Shown: positions 9,940 through 21,463 of the stretch, in pieces
Position numbering within the stretch: position 1 is the first letter of the stretch
Layout of the letters: each line of letters opens with the position of its first letter
Source: Saururus chinensis
Lineage: Eukaryota > Streptophyta > Magnoliopsida > Piperales > Saururaceae
NCBI GenBank assembly: GCA_035235625.1
Contig: CP141149.1
Location: 9,640,893 to 9,704,892, forward strand
Direction of reading: 5' to 3'
DNA: 64,000 bases
Made by a program: the position numbers and the translations under genes
The notes under the pieces: model-generated
What the model was told of the DNA's origin: nothing
Seen by the model: the letters and a program-made list of their open reading frames with translations, nothing else
Database searches by the model: none

Positions 9940-12900
9940 TGTAACGTCGGGGAATTTTCTAAATTTTCGAAGTCGTACACGGGGAAATTAGGGTGTTGGA
10001 CCCCTTGATCTTCTCGTGAGAATAACTTGATCAATAGCTAGAACTGGTAGCTGAATCCTATATGGATGGATAAGGAAAAACCCTTACCCACATTTAACAT
10101 GGGACATGAGTACTAGTGTGGAAGGGTTGAAATTCGTTGCCTTGCAGTAATTCATTAAGATGAGTTACGCTGTGGAAACAGAAGTTCGTGTGAGTCGGGT
10201 GCTAAACCCTAGAGAGGGTGAGTGTGGGCTTTAGGGCTAAACTGATTTTAGATTGACCTTGGAGAATTGCCGGGACACAATTCCTCTTAAGTGGGGAAGA
10301 ATGTGACGACCTGAATTTTAGGGGTTATTAAGTTTTGTCCTGCCTAAATTATAAGTTGCAGTTGATGTAGTTTGAAAGGGTAGAACGGTTTTTGAGTTAA
10401 AGGCCGAGCTTGAAAGGGTTGGCTGTGGCAAATTGCGAGGACGCAATTCTTTTGAGGGAATAATGTAATATCCCTAATTTTCCTGGGTTTCGAAATTTAA
10501 ATACGTGGAAATTATGGTGTTTGACTTATTGACATTCTTATTAGAATAACTTTCTCCCTAGATATAATTTGGGGCTGAAACTAATTCTATTGGAAAGTAG
10601 ACGGAAAGAGCTTCGAAACGCCACCAAGAACGCACGAATCGGAGTCCGGATGAGGGAGAAACGACCGTTTGAAGTTGAACATATCGTGCAGGACCCGTTT
10701 ACCCGAATTGAACGCGCGAATTGGCAGTTTAAGGTGCGATGTGGGCCCGATAAATTGCTGTTCCGAAATTGGGTTTTTGAGGTCTAATTCCTCATGGGAT
10801 TAGGAGTCGTAACCCCATTCCTATAAAAGGCCTTCTTAGGGTACAATTTGGGGATCTTTTTGCCCAATCAGAGGAGAGAATTCGGGTTTTTTGGAGGGGA
10901 AAAGGATGAGCCGTCGTTAGAATTTTCCGGCGAAGCATTGGCGATGTGGATCGACGACAAATCGGCCTGCGAGGTAGGATTTAGAATCAATATCAAAGAT
11001 GGTTTATTATTAAAATATAAAATCGTTTTTGTTAATTATATGAATAGTGATTTTTGCAATCACTGTTCACACAATTTCATTGAAATTGCTACTGCCGGCC
11101 AGTCACCGGCCGGCCACCGGCCGACAGCTGGTGGCTGGACCAATTGAGGGAGGGGCGTGCCGGTCCTGGCTGCAGTAGATTTGGATCCGACGGCCTTGGC
11201 GGCGGCGGATTGGCTGCCGCCGGGTCGTCACAGTGTAAAAAAAAAAAATGAATGGCAGGGGCGGCGCGGTGCGGACCGTGGCCGGAGGCGGGACCGAGGG
11301 TCACGGAATCGCCGGAAGACGGCGATCCCATCGATCCCGTACTTTTTCCGGTCGTGGCTGCCTGCCGCCGCGGCGCCGCGAGCTGGTTACAGCACTGAGA
11401 GAAAAGAAAAAAAAAGAGAAATATTTGGCCGCGGCCGGCCGCCGGGCAGTGGCGAGTCCAGGCCCACCGGAATCGCCTATGGGCGGAGATCCGGTGAGGC
11501 CTAGCCTTGCCCCGCCGGGCCAGCAGCCGCTGCCGCCGCCAGAGGCTTTCCAGCCTCTGGCCGGACGTGAAGGAGACGACCTGCGCGTCGCGGGTCGTCG
11601 GGCGCGGGTTCGGGTCAGGCGACCCGTGGCCAGGACCGGACCCGAATGGGTCTAACCCGGTCCGGTCTGGTCTAAAAAAAATGTTATTGAACCGGTTTTG
11701 GTTCACTAGCTTTAGGACTATAAAAAAAATTCGTAAAAATTACCAAGTATCCATAGAAGTATTTCAAGAGTCCCGACCAAGTTTCAGACCGGGGAAAAAT
11801 CCCAGAGCCTCTGAAATGACTAATTTACCCTTGTAAGTGTAGCATAGAATAAATCACTAATGATCGAGTTTAGGGCCTCCGGATCAGGGGCCTATAAGTG
11901 GATTTATAAATTGAGAAAAATCTCAGGGAGATTCCAGTGAGTATCCTAAATTTGGACCAAGCCATAAGCTAAGTAAAAATCCCAGTAAGTAAATATTTGA
12001 CTGTTTTACCCCTGGGGTTAAGGTAAGACAGTTAATTGAACCGGAGTCGGTTCAAGGGGTTTACGACCCCGTTAAACGGAAAGAAAATTACCACGGGTTC
12101 ACAATGTCAAGGTGTACCCTTGGGATTAGTGTTGAACCTGTCAAGGTGTAGGGAAGCCCTGAACAAAAGACAAAAATACCCTTATGCAAATCAGCCCGTA
12201 TTCGCATGGATGCTATTAACGGGCCAATGTAATACTGAAACATTTTGAGAAGTTAAAGACATACCCGAGTGCAGAGAGGACTGTATCCAATGTTGGATAA
12301 TTATTCTAATGCCCTTAGGCGCATTTCGACCAGTTTAATAAAGATTTATTAAGATAACCCAAGGAGGGTTAGGGCACGAGAGCTCGAATGATTCTTATAT
12401 CATTAATGAATTCTATTATTGATATTATGATATGCTTGGACATGTGTAGTTCTGATTGTTTATGTTGTTCTTTGTTTCGATTTTTGATATTGATGTTGTG
12501 ATAGTAATTTATCACTAGTTGAAAATTATTGAAAGAATAATTACTTGGGGTTTGATAGCTTTGGATTAGGCAAGAACACCTAATCAAGATAAAGACTAAA
12601 ATACCTCAGAGAGTGCAGGACTAGTTCATACAGTGAACAAAGCCTTTGACCTGGCGATTTGCCTTGGTTGATGAACCGATGACATGTCTTGAGTTGTAAA
12701 CCTTAGTCTAGAAAGGACTAATAGGGTTTGGGATAGTTATTCGGAATCCTGGCTTATAGATGAGCAGGATAGGGTTCAGAGTGCTTTCCTGAGTTCTAGC
12801 TCTATTGAGGAGCCGTTGATTTGACCGTGTAGTTATACCTCCCCATTGGAGGGAGTTCTTTGTGAGCCGGGCTCACCGCAGATCTATTGAGGATCTTTTA

Positions 12901-13836
12901 GTGTACACGCAATTAGGGTCGCGAACATCCTGCTTGGTTGGCGTCTCTGACCACTTCTGTTCAGGTGCAGTTGTGGGCCATGCCCTTCCACTCCGGTCAG
13001 GTCCTTATGGGCTAGGTTGGGAGATGGCACGTCCTGGTGGATTCCAGGGGCCTGGTGGATTCCAGGGTGTTTCTTATCATTTATCACTTAGGTTGACATC
13101 TGATGTGTCTGTCTGTCTTTGGGATTAGACGGGAATATTAATTATCGAACAATGGTTCGAGAAATAATTAATAACATTGATTGATATTGCTTGTTTAATT
13201 AGAACAAGTGGAACGATTAAAGGACTTGCATAAAATGTAGGTTGCTTGAAAATACTTAAGCATTGTATGGGTGATGCTATGCTTCTTAGTATAGTATAGT
13301 TTTTAGGCAGAACTACGTTTGGATCCGATCTTGTTGGAAACATTAGAGATGTTGTCTGATGAGTACGTAGGCAACTAACATCGGGTGATGTTGGCCCGAT
13401 CCGAAAAATATTAATAAAACCTTTTGTCCTTTGGAAGCTCTTCTCCTGAAGGCGGAGATGCTCCATTGTGGTTGTAGTTGTTGTTTGGTTTGCTTTATTG
13501 CAGATTCTCCAGGCGACGACAAGTGACACCAAGGCTGGCGAGCTCAAGAGGTTTTCGCATTTTTGAAATTCCGATACGTAAGTGTGCCTTAAACGTGAGA
13601 GTTAACTTGTTATTTATTTTCAGGCGGGTGACAGACTTGTACTTAGATGGATGAGCTGGTCTTTATGAATTTTCAGATGTTAAATAATATCATATGATTT
13701 GATATTCGTATTTGTAAACCCCAGTTATCATGACCTGGATATTTAATCGAAGGGTTTATTTTGTATTTAAAGAAAAAAAAAATTTACCTACCATTCAAGC
13801 TATTTAAAAATGCTTTTAAAAATCCGGGTCGTGACA
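9940..13836 (+). mobile_element. internally deleted LTR element 2 (LTR start, PPT remnants, LTR)
   Basis: A perfect TSD, ATAAT, flanks the insertion (9935-9939 and 13837-13841); it begins TGTAACG and ends GGGTCGTGACA. It is not a plain solo LTR. The LTR-start sequence recurs at 10464 (TGTAATATCCC), and two purine-rich tracts that look like PPTs (AAGTGGGGAAGAA before TG at 10302, and TTTGAGGGAATAA before TG at 10464) lie in between. This fits a 5' LTR fragment, the 3' end of the internal region, and a 3' LTR from about 10464 to 13836. A TATA-like box (TATAAAAGG) is near 10822. It was inserted in copia gag. Confidence 0.8.
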
Positions 13837-13997
13837 ATAATAGCAGTAAGAAGCACTCAATCAATACAACGCCACTGGGTGGCCGTGGGACAGGCAGAAA
13901 GGTCGCCGGTGGGGGGGCACTTGGTGGAGCCGTCAAGGAACCCCATAACGCTGTAGCCCTCAAGGAGGTCACGAACCTGAATCTGCCAAATGAGGAA
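13837..13997 (-). pseudogene. copia gag fragment between two insertions
   Basis: This short piece of the host copia element reads on the minus strand as gag (EGYSVMGFLDGSTKCPP in one frame, typical of the region after the gag start). It is bounded by the ATAAT TSD on the left and the AGGAA TSD on the right. Confidence 0.75.
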
Positions 13998-15061
13998 TGT
14001 AAGATCCCTGATCTTAAACCGGTTTTGGTTTTACTTTAATTATCAGTTATCGTGAAGTTGACACGTTTTCTGATGTATTCGGTGATTTCATGAATAAGTG
14101 GTGTTTATGATGGTTTTAACCAAAATTAACTTTAAGATTAGTGATTTTAAAAAAAATGTGAATTTTTGGGTTTTTTCTAAATTTTCACTATTTTTCCAAA
14201 AATTAGGGTTTTGGTAGGACCCCTGTGGGCCCCACCGTCAAAATTTTGATTTTTGGGTCAAATGAAACTAGATATCTACTTAAGGTCATACAAAAAATTT
14301 TAGAATTTTATCAGGCTTAATTAGTGCTTAAATTTATAAAATACCCATTTTTAGCCTACTATTCCTATTTACACCCTATAACTTACCCATGCATACCCCA
14401 ACCCTTACTATAAAAGGGCAAACCTGAGCCATTTCTATTTTTGGGAATAGGCTAAGGAGGGAGGTCTGGCCTAATCTCCAATTAGGCCCGGATTAGAAGG
14501 CGATTAAGGTAACCTACTCTAATTAAGCACTAAACCCTAGCTTTCTTCTTAATCTCTTCCAAATCTACCATTTTCCCTTTGTTTCAATTCATTTTTGGAC
14601 ATCAAAAACTACTGATTTGTGTTTTACTACAAACCCTAGCTTTCAAAATTCGATTTTTATAATCAACAAGCCCTAGATCTAAGTTTTAATTAGGGATTTC
14701 TTTGGTAAATCGATTTTGAATGGAGTTTAATTCAAACTCAATGTGTTTGTAAGGTTTTCAAGAAGGGTGACCCTCAAGTCCGAGCTTAATCAAGTGCTAA
14801 GGTAATGGATCTTCGAAATCTCAGTTTATCCATGGTAAAACCCTTGATTTTTGGTTTATTTCGAATAGAGTTACTTGATTTGGTGTGTTAATGGTATGAT
14901 TAGAAAATAGAAATATTTAATCTCGATTTCTTAGGGTTTTGCATTATTATGATATGGTTTAACATTCTGGAAGTCATGAAGGACTTTTGATGATGATTAG
15001 GGTGTTAGATGTGGATTTGTATGGTGTTTCGGTTTGGATTTGCGAAAGGAAGAAGATGGTT

Positions 15062-15250
15062 CAGTTCTGCCTTGTTGGTGTTCGAACGGCCCTTTTGGGC
15101 GTTCGAACGGAAACACTGTAGGAATGACAGTTTTCCAGTTCAGCCGATCGAACTGCCTGCTAGGCGTTCGAACGACCAAACTGTGAATTTTAAATTTTTA
15201 CGTTTAGCCTATCGAACGGCCTTCTGGGCGTTCGAACGGCCACACAGCAG
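15062..15250 (+). repeat. three paired-palindrome modules in solo LTR 3
   Basis: Each module has two arms such as GTTCGAACGGCC and GGGCGTTCGAACGG separated by a few bases, followed by an ACACTG or ACACAG block. The spacing is about 65-75 bp. Comparable modules occur in other LTRs of the window (8071-8128, 24711-24785, 40168-40211). Confidence 0.8.
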
Positions 15251-16199
15251 AATGTTGTTCAATTTGTATGATGTTTATTTCGATGATTCCACTTTAATTT
15301 GCCAATTTCATATGAATGTTGAGTGTTTTGAGCTATATTATGCCACTGGAAATGCATGCTATTGAGGTTATGAAGTTGAGATATATAATTAGAGATTTGT
15401 GGAATGACTTATGGTTTGTGGTATGATGTTGGAATTGTCATCTTGAAACTATTAATGGTTGATTCTCTATCGTTAAACATGTTTTCAGTAGGACTACAAC
15501 CTATTAATGGATCAATTTGTCATGATAGAATGTGGTTAGTTGATGTGTGGATGTTGGTGAATGTCATGGCTTAAGGATGAAATGAATGATCTTATATGTG
15601 TTTAGCCTTTGTAGTTGAGCTTTGAATTGAGTTATGATTTCAATGATTCTTCTTCTATGATTTTCGCTGGAATTCATGATTAGATGATAATTCACATGTG
15701 TAGTGTGGTAGTGAGTTAATTCAAGCATGTTGAAATGCATTGAGTGAAGTGCTTCTATTAGGTACACACACATGTGGGGATTAATGATGATGTGGAAGCA
15801 TGATATTATAATTATGAATGATGCATTAGGGGCTGATGAGAGCACTTATCATGGATTAAGATTCATGTATGCCTTGCCCAAGTATGTACCATGTTGCATG
15901 CATCATGAAAATGGATTTCCAATTGAGGCTTTATCGAGGTTAATCGAATTTGATGGATTGGATGCAATGTGGGAAATTGTGTGCCGGATTGATCGATCGT
16001 GGATTAATCGAAACTTGATTGGTCCGAAATGACATGTTTTGATTTGAGTTCCTGTGTGGAACAAGTGCACTCCCCGGGTTGAGTCTAGTTAAATGGAGTT
16101 AAGTAGGGATGAGTTGTGTACTTGTCTTGCGGATTGAGATTATTTATAATTCACTGGACCTTGAGAATCCAGTTGGTTTGTCCGAGTGCACCGACTTAC

Positions 16200-16510
16200 T
16201 AGGTGTTGTTGCTTGGGACTTTAGTCTTGACAAGCAGGGTTGCCCGGGAGTTTAGACTTGTTGGGCAGGAGTTGCTCAAAGGCGTTGGCCTTGAGGAGCA
16301 GGAGTTGCTCGAAGGCATTGGTCTTGAAGAGCATGTCTATTTGATAGGAATTGCTCGAAGGCGTTGGCCTTGAGGAGCAGGAGTTGCTCGAAGGCGTTGG
16401 CCTTGAGGAGCATGTCTATTTGATAAGAGTTGCTTGAAGGCTTTGACCTTGAAGAGCATGTCTATTTGATAAATGTTGCTCGAGGGCTCCGGCCTTGAAG
16501 AGCAGGTTTA
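16200..16510 (+). repeat. tandem repeat with GGAGTTGCTCGAAGGC units
   Basis: Six or so imperfect copies are present, some extended by GAGCATGTCTATTTGATA. It is part of solo LTR 3 and non-coding. Confidence 0.8.
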
Positions 16511-16559
16511 TTCTCTATGTGTATGAACTTGCATGATGGACTAGTGTGTGTATGTGACA

Positions 16560-17035
16560 CTTATACATGCATGGTGAATGAGAATGATGTGATGTATGAT
16601 TGAATATATATGTTAGAGATACATTTATGTAGGTTGTTATGATGTGATGTATGAGGGAATATGTATGTTAGAGATTCATTCATGTAGGTTGTTATGATGT
16701 GATGCATGGGGGAATATGTATGTTGGAGATACATTTATGCAGGTTGTTATGATGTGATGCATGATTGAATATGTATGTTAGAGATAAATCTCATGCAGAT
16801 TGGTATGATGTGAAGCATGATTGAATATATATGTTAGAGATACATCTCATGCAGGTTGATATGATGGATGCATAATTGAATATGTATGTTAGAGATACAT
16901 CTCATGTAGGATTGATATGGTTGTTGAAGCATAATTGATATATATGTTAGAGATACATTTCATGCAGGTTATTATGATGTGATACATGATTGGATATATA
17001 TGCTAGAGATACATTTCATGCAGATTGTTATAATG
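16560..17035 (+). repeat. about 60 bp tandem array in solo LTR 3
   Basis: About eight units contain ATATGTTAGAGATACAT and GATGTGATGTATGA. This is the counterpart of the 6086-6770 array in the inverse LTR. Confidence 0.85.
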
Positions 17036-17671
17036 TGAATGACATTATGTGGATTATGCACTATGATGCAGTTTTAGGTGACGTGTATGTATGATCAGAA
17101 AATGATGCACCTTGCCAATCTTTGATCTAAATGATTATATTGCTATGCTATCGTATTTTCGGTGTTGATAGTGATATTAAAAACCATTGCTGAGTTTGTT
17201 AAACTCACCCCTCTTTCTTGTGTTTTGTTTTGGGGTTACGTGGTGCGACACGCAGTTGGACAGGATCTCCTCTTTGAGGAAAGGTCGGAGATGGCTTGGA
17301 TGTGATCATGGAGATCGTTGCATGACTTATCTTCTTTGGTTTTATGCTTATGTTTAGAACCTTCGTGTAGGGTTCTTTGTTTTGGATTTATGTCACATTC
17401 TACAGTTATGTTTGCTTAAGACTTATTTGAGCCAGTGTGGGCTTTAGTTAACTAAGCATGTGGGTTTGAGATTCGTTGTTTACTTTGTGATAAGCAACTC
17501 TCTTTCTTTCCTTCTTATTTACTCTTGCTCAAAGGATTGTGCGTACTCCAAAATTCTGTTAAATTGCCCGTGGATAGGGTTAAGTCTTCCGCTAAATTGT
17601 TTTCTCAATTTCCCCTTCGTTGCCCCTGCACACCGGGTTCGGCTCGGGTCAGGCATCGCCAGGGCGTGACA

Positions 17672-18530
17672 AGGAAGGTGGCTGAGTCACAACTCACGAT
17701 GACTAGCTACGGGAGATGGGAGCTGAGAAAGCGGACCACTGCCGACACGGGAGCGAAGAGGTCATCAACGGGTGTAGAGGAAGGTGGGGAAGAGAGGGAG
17801 CCATGGGCCAAACCGGAGGTGGCCATGGAGTGACCGGGATAAGCCATGAGGGAGGGCTGGGAGAGGTGGTTTGGATGGAAGGAAGCTCAGGGGGGAACCG
17901 GAGCAGGCCGACCGCAGTGGCACATTGACGGTCGGAAGGCGGCTAGAAAGGAAGGACCTTTCTGGAGGTAAGGTGGTGGCAGTGACTTGGCTAGGAGGGC
18001 AAAACCGGTGGAGGAGATCCTTCTGGAGGGAGGGCCATGGGCTTGAGGGGCGAGACCAGTTGGTGAGGGCCGTCTAGAGGTAGTCGCGCTAGCAAGGGAG
18101 GTGACGGTCTGGAGAAGACGCCATAGAGGACAGGAGGAGGAGGAGCAACCGAATTTGAAGGAGGGAGATCGGAGTGGGAGGGGCAAATTGATGTGGTGCT
18201 GGTGCAAAAAGAGACCGGCAAGGAAAGCTGGAGGTTGACTAGATTTGGAGGAACTAGGGAGGGCGGAACCAAAGAGGGCCGGTGACGGGGGAAGCGGGGC
18301 CAAACCAGAGAGGAGGCCGGCAAATCGGGATGAACCAGAGAGGGCTGGTGACAGAGGAAGCACCGGACTGGAGGGAAGACGTCGGCGATGGAAGAAGGGC
18401 CGGTGAACAGGGGCAGTGTCGGATAGGAGGCTGAGCCGACAGACTGGGAGAAGTGAAACGGGTTGATCGAAGGGGGGAGAAGACAAGTTGTTTTTTTGCT
18501 AGAAAAAAAAATCAAGCCCTTGGGTATACT
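17672..18530 (-). pseudogene. copia 5' leader and gag N-terminal region
   Basis: This is the host copia DNA between solo LTR 3 and the primer-binding site. On the minus strand it is rich in Pro and Ser codons over overlapping frames (up to 199 codons), without a recognisable domain; the gag start probably lies at its left end. It may be untranslated leader in large part. Confidence 0.55.
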
Positions 18531-18543
18531 ACCTTTGATACCA
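18531..18543 (-). other. primer-binding site, initiator tRNA-Met type
   Basis: On the minus strand TGGTATCAAAGG directly follows the 5' LTR. It matches the common plant copia PBS complementary to the 3' end of initiator tRNA-Met, with small differences after the eighth base. Confidence 0.85.
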
Positions 18544-18770
18544 TGAGAATATGTGGCCAAAAAGTAATATGTAATACATTGCTATGTACATGTATATATA
18601 GATACATACATCTGTTTCCCTCTGGGAAAAAGCCAAAGAAGTGATGTACATCTAGAGAGTGACATGTGGAAGGTGGAGATGGTAAGAAGAGGGGAGTTCA
18701 GGATCCATGAGGTGGCATGGGGGCATGTAGTTGGATTGCCGTGGTGGCAAGCGTTGAGGTGACCTTAATA
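18544..18770 (-). repeat. copia 5' LTR (right)
   Basis: This 227 bp LTR pairs with 3291-3518 and differs at roughly 27 positions, mostly transitions. It has the same TA...CA ends. The TSD copy AAAAG follows at 18771-18775. Confidence 0.92.
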
Positions 18771-18775
18771 AAAAG

Positions 18776-19770
18776 GAGAACAAATAAAGATATGTTGCAA
18801 CTTTGTAATCTTCACTAGAGAGAAGAGAGAGAGAGAAAGGGAGTTGGTAGGATGCCGAGAGGGATTGAGAACATAAGAAGGCAGAACTTGAATATTTTAA
18901 GAAAATGCAGTTAGAACTAAATCTCATGATGCTGTGATTTCAAAAGATCAAGTCTAGAGGTGATTTGTAATACCACCTTTCGAGTTATAATTCAAATGAT
19001 ATGATTTAGGGTATGAGTTGTATCAAAATCAAATCCCGCCGAAAAATAGGTTCCCAAACCGGGGCATGGACCAAATCACACCTATTTAAAAATCACAACC
19101 CCCAAATCCCTGTTGCCAAGCGCAACCTAAAGAATGGTATATCTTGTATCCAAAAGAGAGAATTGATGTGTTATATTTTCATCAGCTGGTCTATATCAAG
19201 CAAACCCAATTCCTTTTCTTGCAAGCAATTTCCTTTCAGATATACATGCAAATCCATGACATGAATCCTATGTCCCAAGTCTCCACCAATGTTCCAAGTG
19301 ACACCATGATCTTGGTACTACATATTGCTACTACATATTGCTACTGCCATAAAATAACAGAATTGAAGGAGTCTGGATTGTTGTCTACTAACTTAATTAG
19401 GAAGCACTAATGGCATCATGTAGTCCATTTATTTTGAGTCAAAATAGGCTATCCTACAGCCTTATAAACACACAACAAACATAAAATAATTGTGTATGTT
19501 CCTATTTGCTTTGCCCTAATTTCTTTATTTTTTAGATATTTTATTGGAATTTTGGTTATAATGCTTAGAATATGTAACCATCTACAAGATCAGACATATT
19601 ATACCTTTTTTTGGTAAATAAAAGGTTTATATAAATTTCAAAGAAGGGAATATCATAATCAATATTTCGTATACAGACGCAATGTCAATGTTTCACATTA
19701 TTATCTACTCACTTCATTGTGTAGGAGCATATAATTAGGATGTTCATGTGAATTAAAATACACTGGTGGA
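18776..19770 (+). repeat. segmental duplication copy A, right part
   Basis: The segment continues copy A after the copia insertion and matches 30740-31630 of copy B. The TIR-like element ends at 19128. The remainder is AT-rich without genes. The match stops near 19770, where LTR-derived sequence begins. Confidence 0.85.
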
Positions 19771-21463
19771 ATTACTTAGGATTCTAGCAAGTTTAGAGCA
19801 TGAGAATGAGTATGTATGCTTTTATATGTCATGCTAAAGTATGGTGAATTATATTTTTATGTGTAGCTTAAGTGTAGTGATGAGTATGCTTACCTAAGTC
19901 TAGCATGAGGTTGTAATTGACTTGAATTTATATTTTTTGAAGTTTTCACCGATTTTTACTCATGATTTCAGTAAGGAGGAGCTATGATTAAATTATGAGA
20001 GCATGTGTGTGTTTGATGATGTTTTGTTCATAATGCATGTGTTTATGCTTAGAATTGAATACTATTATTATGTACACACATTTGTGGGGTTAATTGTGGT
20101 GATTATTTGACACATATGGATTAGGAATGATGCATATATGGCTGATGGGAGCACGTCTCATGAATTAGAATTCACGTAGTGTTGCCCACATATATACCAT
20201 GTTGTATGCATCATTAAAATGATTTATGAATGCGATTTATCGAGATTAGCCGGATTTAATCGATTGGATGCAATTAGGTGATATTGCTTACTGAATTAAT
20301 CGGTCAATGACTTATCAAATTGGTTGGGTCCAAAAGGACATAGTTTCGTTTTAAGTTCCTTTTGGAACATGGATCCTCCCCGGGTTGAGTTAACTTGAAT
20401 TGAGATGAGATTATTGCGGTTGAGGTTAATTTATCGAGTTATCTGAACTTTGAGAATCTAGTATGGTATGCCCTCGTGCACTGGATACCATGTATTCCAA
20501 GTTTCCCTTGTGGAATTCAGACTCTTCTCCGCAAGAGATGTCCAACGTGAACACAACGTTTCAGGTTTCAGTAAGGAATTTGGACGTTCTCGGCCAGGAT
20601 TGTCCAGTGTGAGTAGACTGCTCTAGGTTTCTTCAAGTAATTCAAACCTTCCTTCTTGGATTTTCCAGCTTGTGCGGAGGGGCTAACTCACCCCAACGCC
20701 CTAGGTTTCTGTAAGGAATTCAGACAATGTCTAGAGCGGGCGGACACCCTAGGTTTCAGTTTAGGAATTTGGACTATGTCAAGTGTGGGTGGTATGATTG
20801 TACTTCTCTCCATGATAGAAACATTCACCATTGTTAGTTATGCATGATATGGTTAGTATGTTTGAGACACTCTCATGCAGGATGAATGCTTATAAATGAG
20901 TATAGTTATGCATGATTATGGTTAGTGTGTTAGAGACATTTCTCATGTAGGATGAATGCTTATAATTGAGAATAATTATGTATACTATGGATAGTCATGA
21001 TTGAGACACACTCATGCAGGATGAATGCTTATGATTTAGAATAATTATGCATACTATGGATAGTGTGATTGATGCATTCTTATATAGGATGGTTGTATGC
21101 AATAAGGATGGATTATGAGTGAGGTGATATTGTAATGTGCTATGTAGGATGAATGTATGCATTGAGAATAAATCATAGATAAGATGAATAGTCATGATAT
21201 AACGATGCACATGTTATGTAATTGTCCCATGATGAATGAGTGTGTTTTATGTGATGGATTGTGTGTAAAATATTTATAATGATTTTAGATTTATTTTCTT
21301 GAAATACAAAACCTTACTGAGTATTTTTACTCACCCTTCTTTTTTGTATGTTTTCTATTTTGGGGCTACATAGTTCAACATGCAAACGACCAAGATTCCC
21401 TCTATGAGGAATGGTTGGTGGATGGTTTGGAGTAGGTGAGGGTGCCTAGAGGTCCTACATATC

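Larger units (their letters stand above)
13998..17671 (+). mobile_element. solo LTR 3 (about 3.7 kb, gypsy-like)
   Basis: It begins TGTAAGATCC and ends GGGCGTGACA, with a perfect TSD AGGAA at 13993-13997 and 17672-17676. It is the inverse-orientation relative of solo LTR 1, so 5475-9211 and 13998-17671 form a 3.7 kb inverted repeat around element 2. A TATA-like box (TATAAAAGG) is near 14409, placing transcription rightwards. It carries three palindrome modules (15062-15250), a tandem block at 16200-16510 and an array at 16560-17035. Confidence 0.9.
3291..18770 (-). mobile_element. Ty1/copia LTR retrotransposon carrying three nested insertions
   Basis: The element is flanked by a perfect 5 bp TSD, AAAAG, at 3286-3290 and 18771-18775. 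Its two short LTRs (3291-3518 and 18544-18770) are about 88% identical by hand alignment. A primer-binding site complementary to initiator tRNA-Met lies inside the right LTR and a purine tract inside the left LTR, so it reads on the minus strand. Gag, protease, integrase, RT and RNase H pieces appear in copia order. Removing the insertions at 5475-9211, 9940-13836 and 13998-17671 leaves about 4.16 kb. It is dead: there is a deletion from the integrase core into RT, stops, frameshifts, and an Asp-to-Asn change in the RT active site. Confidence 0.93.

Noticed and set aside
11089-11706. 205-codon ORF on the minus strand in LTR 2
   Set aside because: GC-rich sequence opens frames on both strands there (135 codons on the plus strand), and no domain is visible.
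5475-17671. A giant 12.2 kb DNA transposon with 3.7 kb terminal inverted repeats
   Set aside because: Each inverted half has its own TSD (TGCCG/CGCCG and AGGAA) and TG...CA ends, and copia gag lies between them, so they are two independent solo LTRs.
17887-18560. 199- and 189-codon overlapping minus-strand ORFs
   Set aside because: Low-complexity Ser/Pro text in the copia leader; overlapping frames and no gag domain, so not called as genes.
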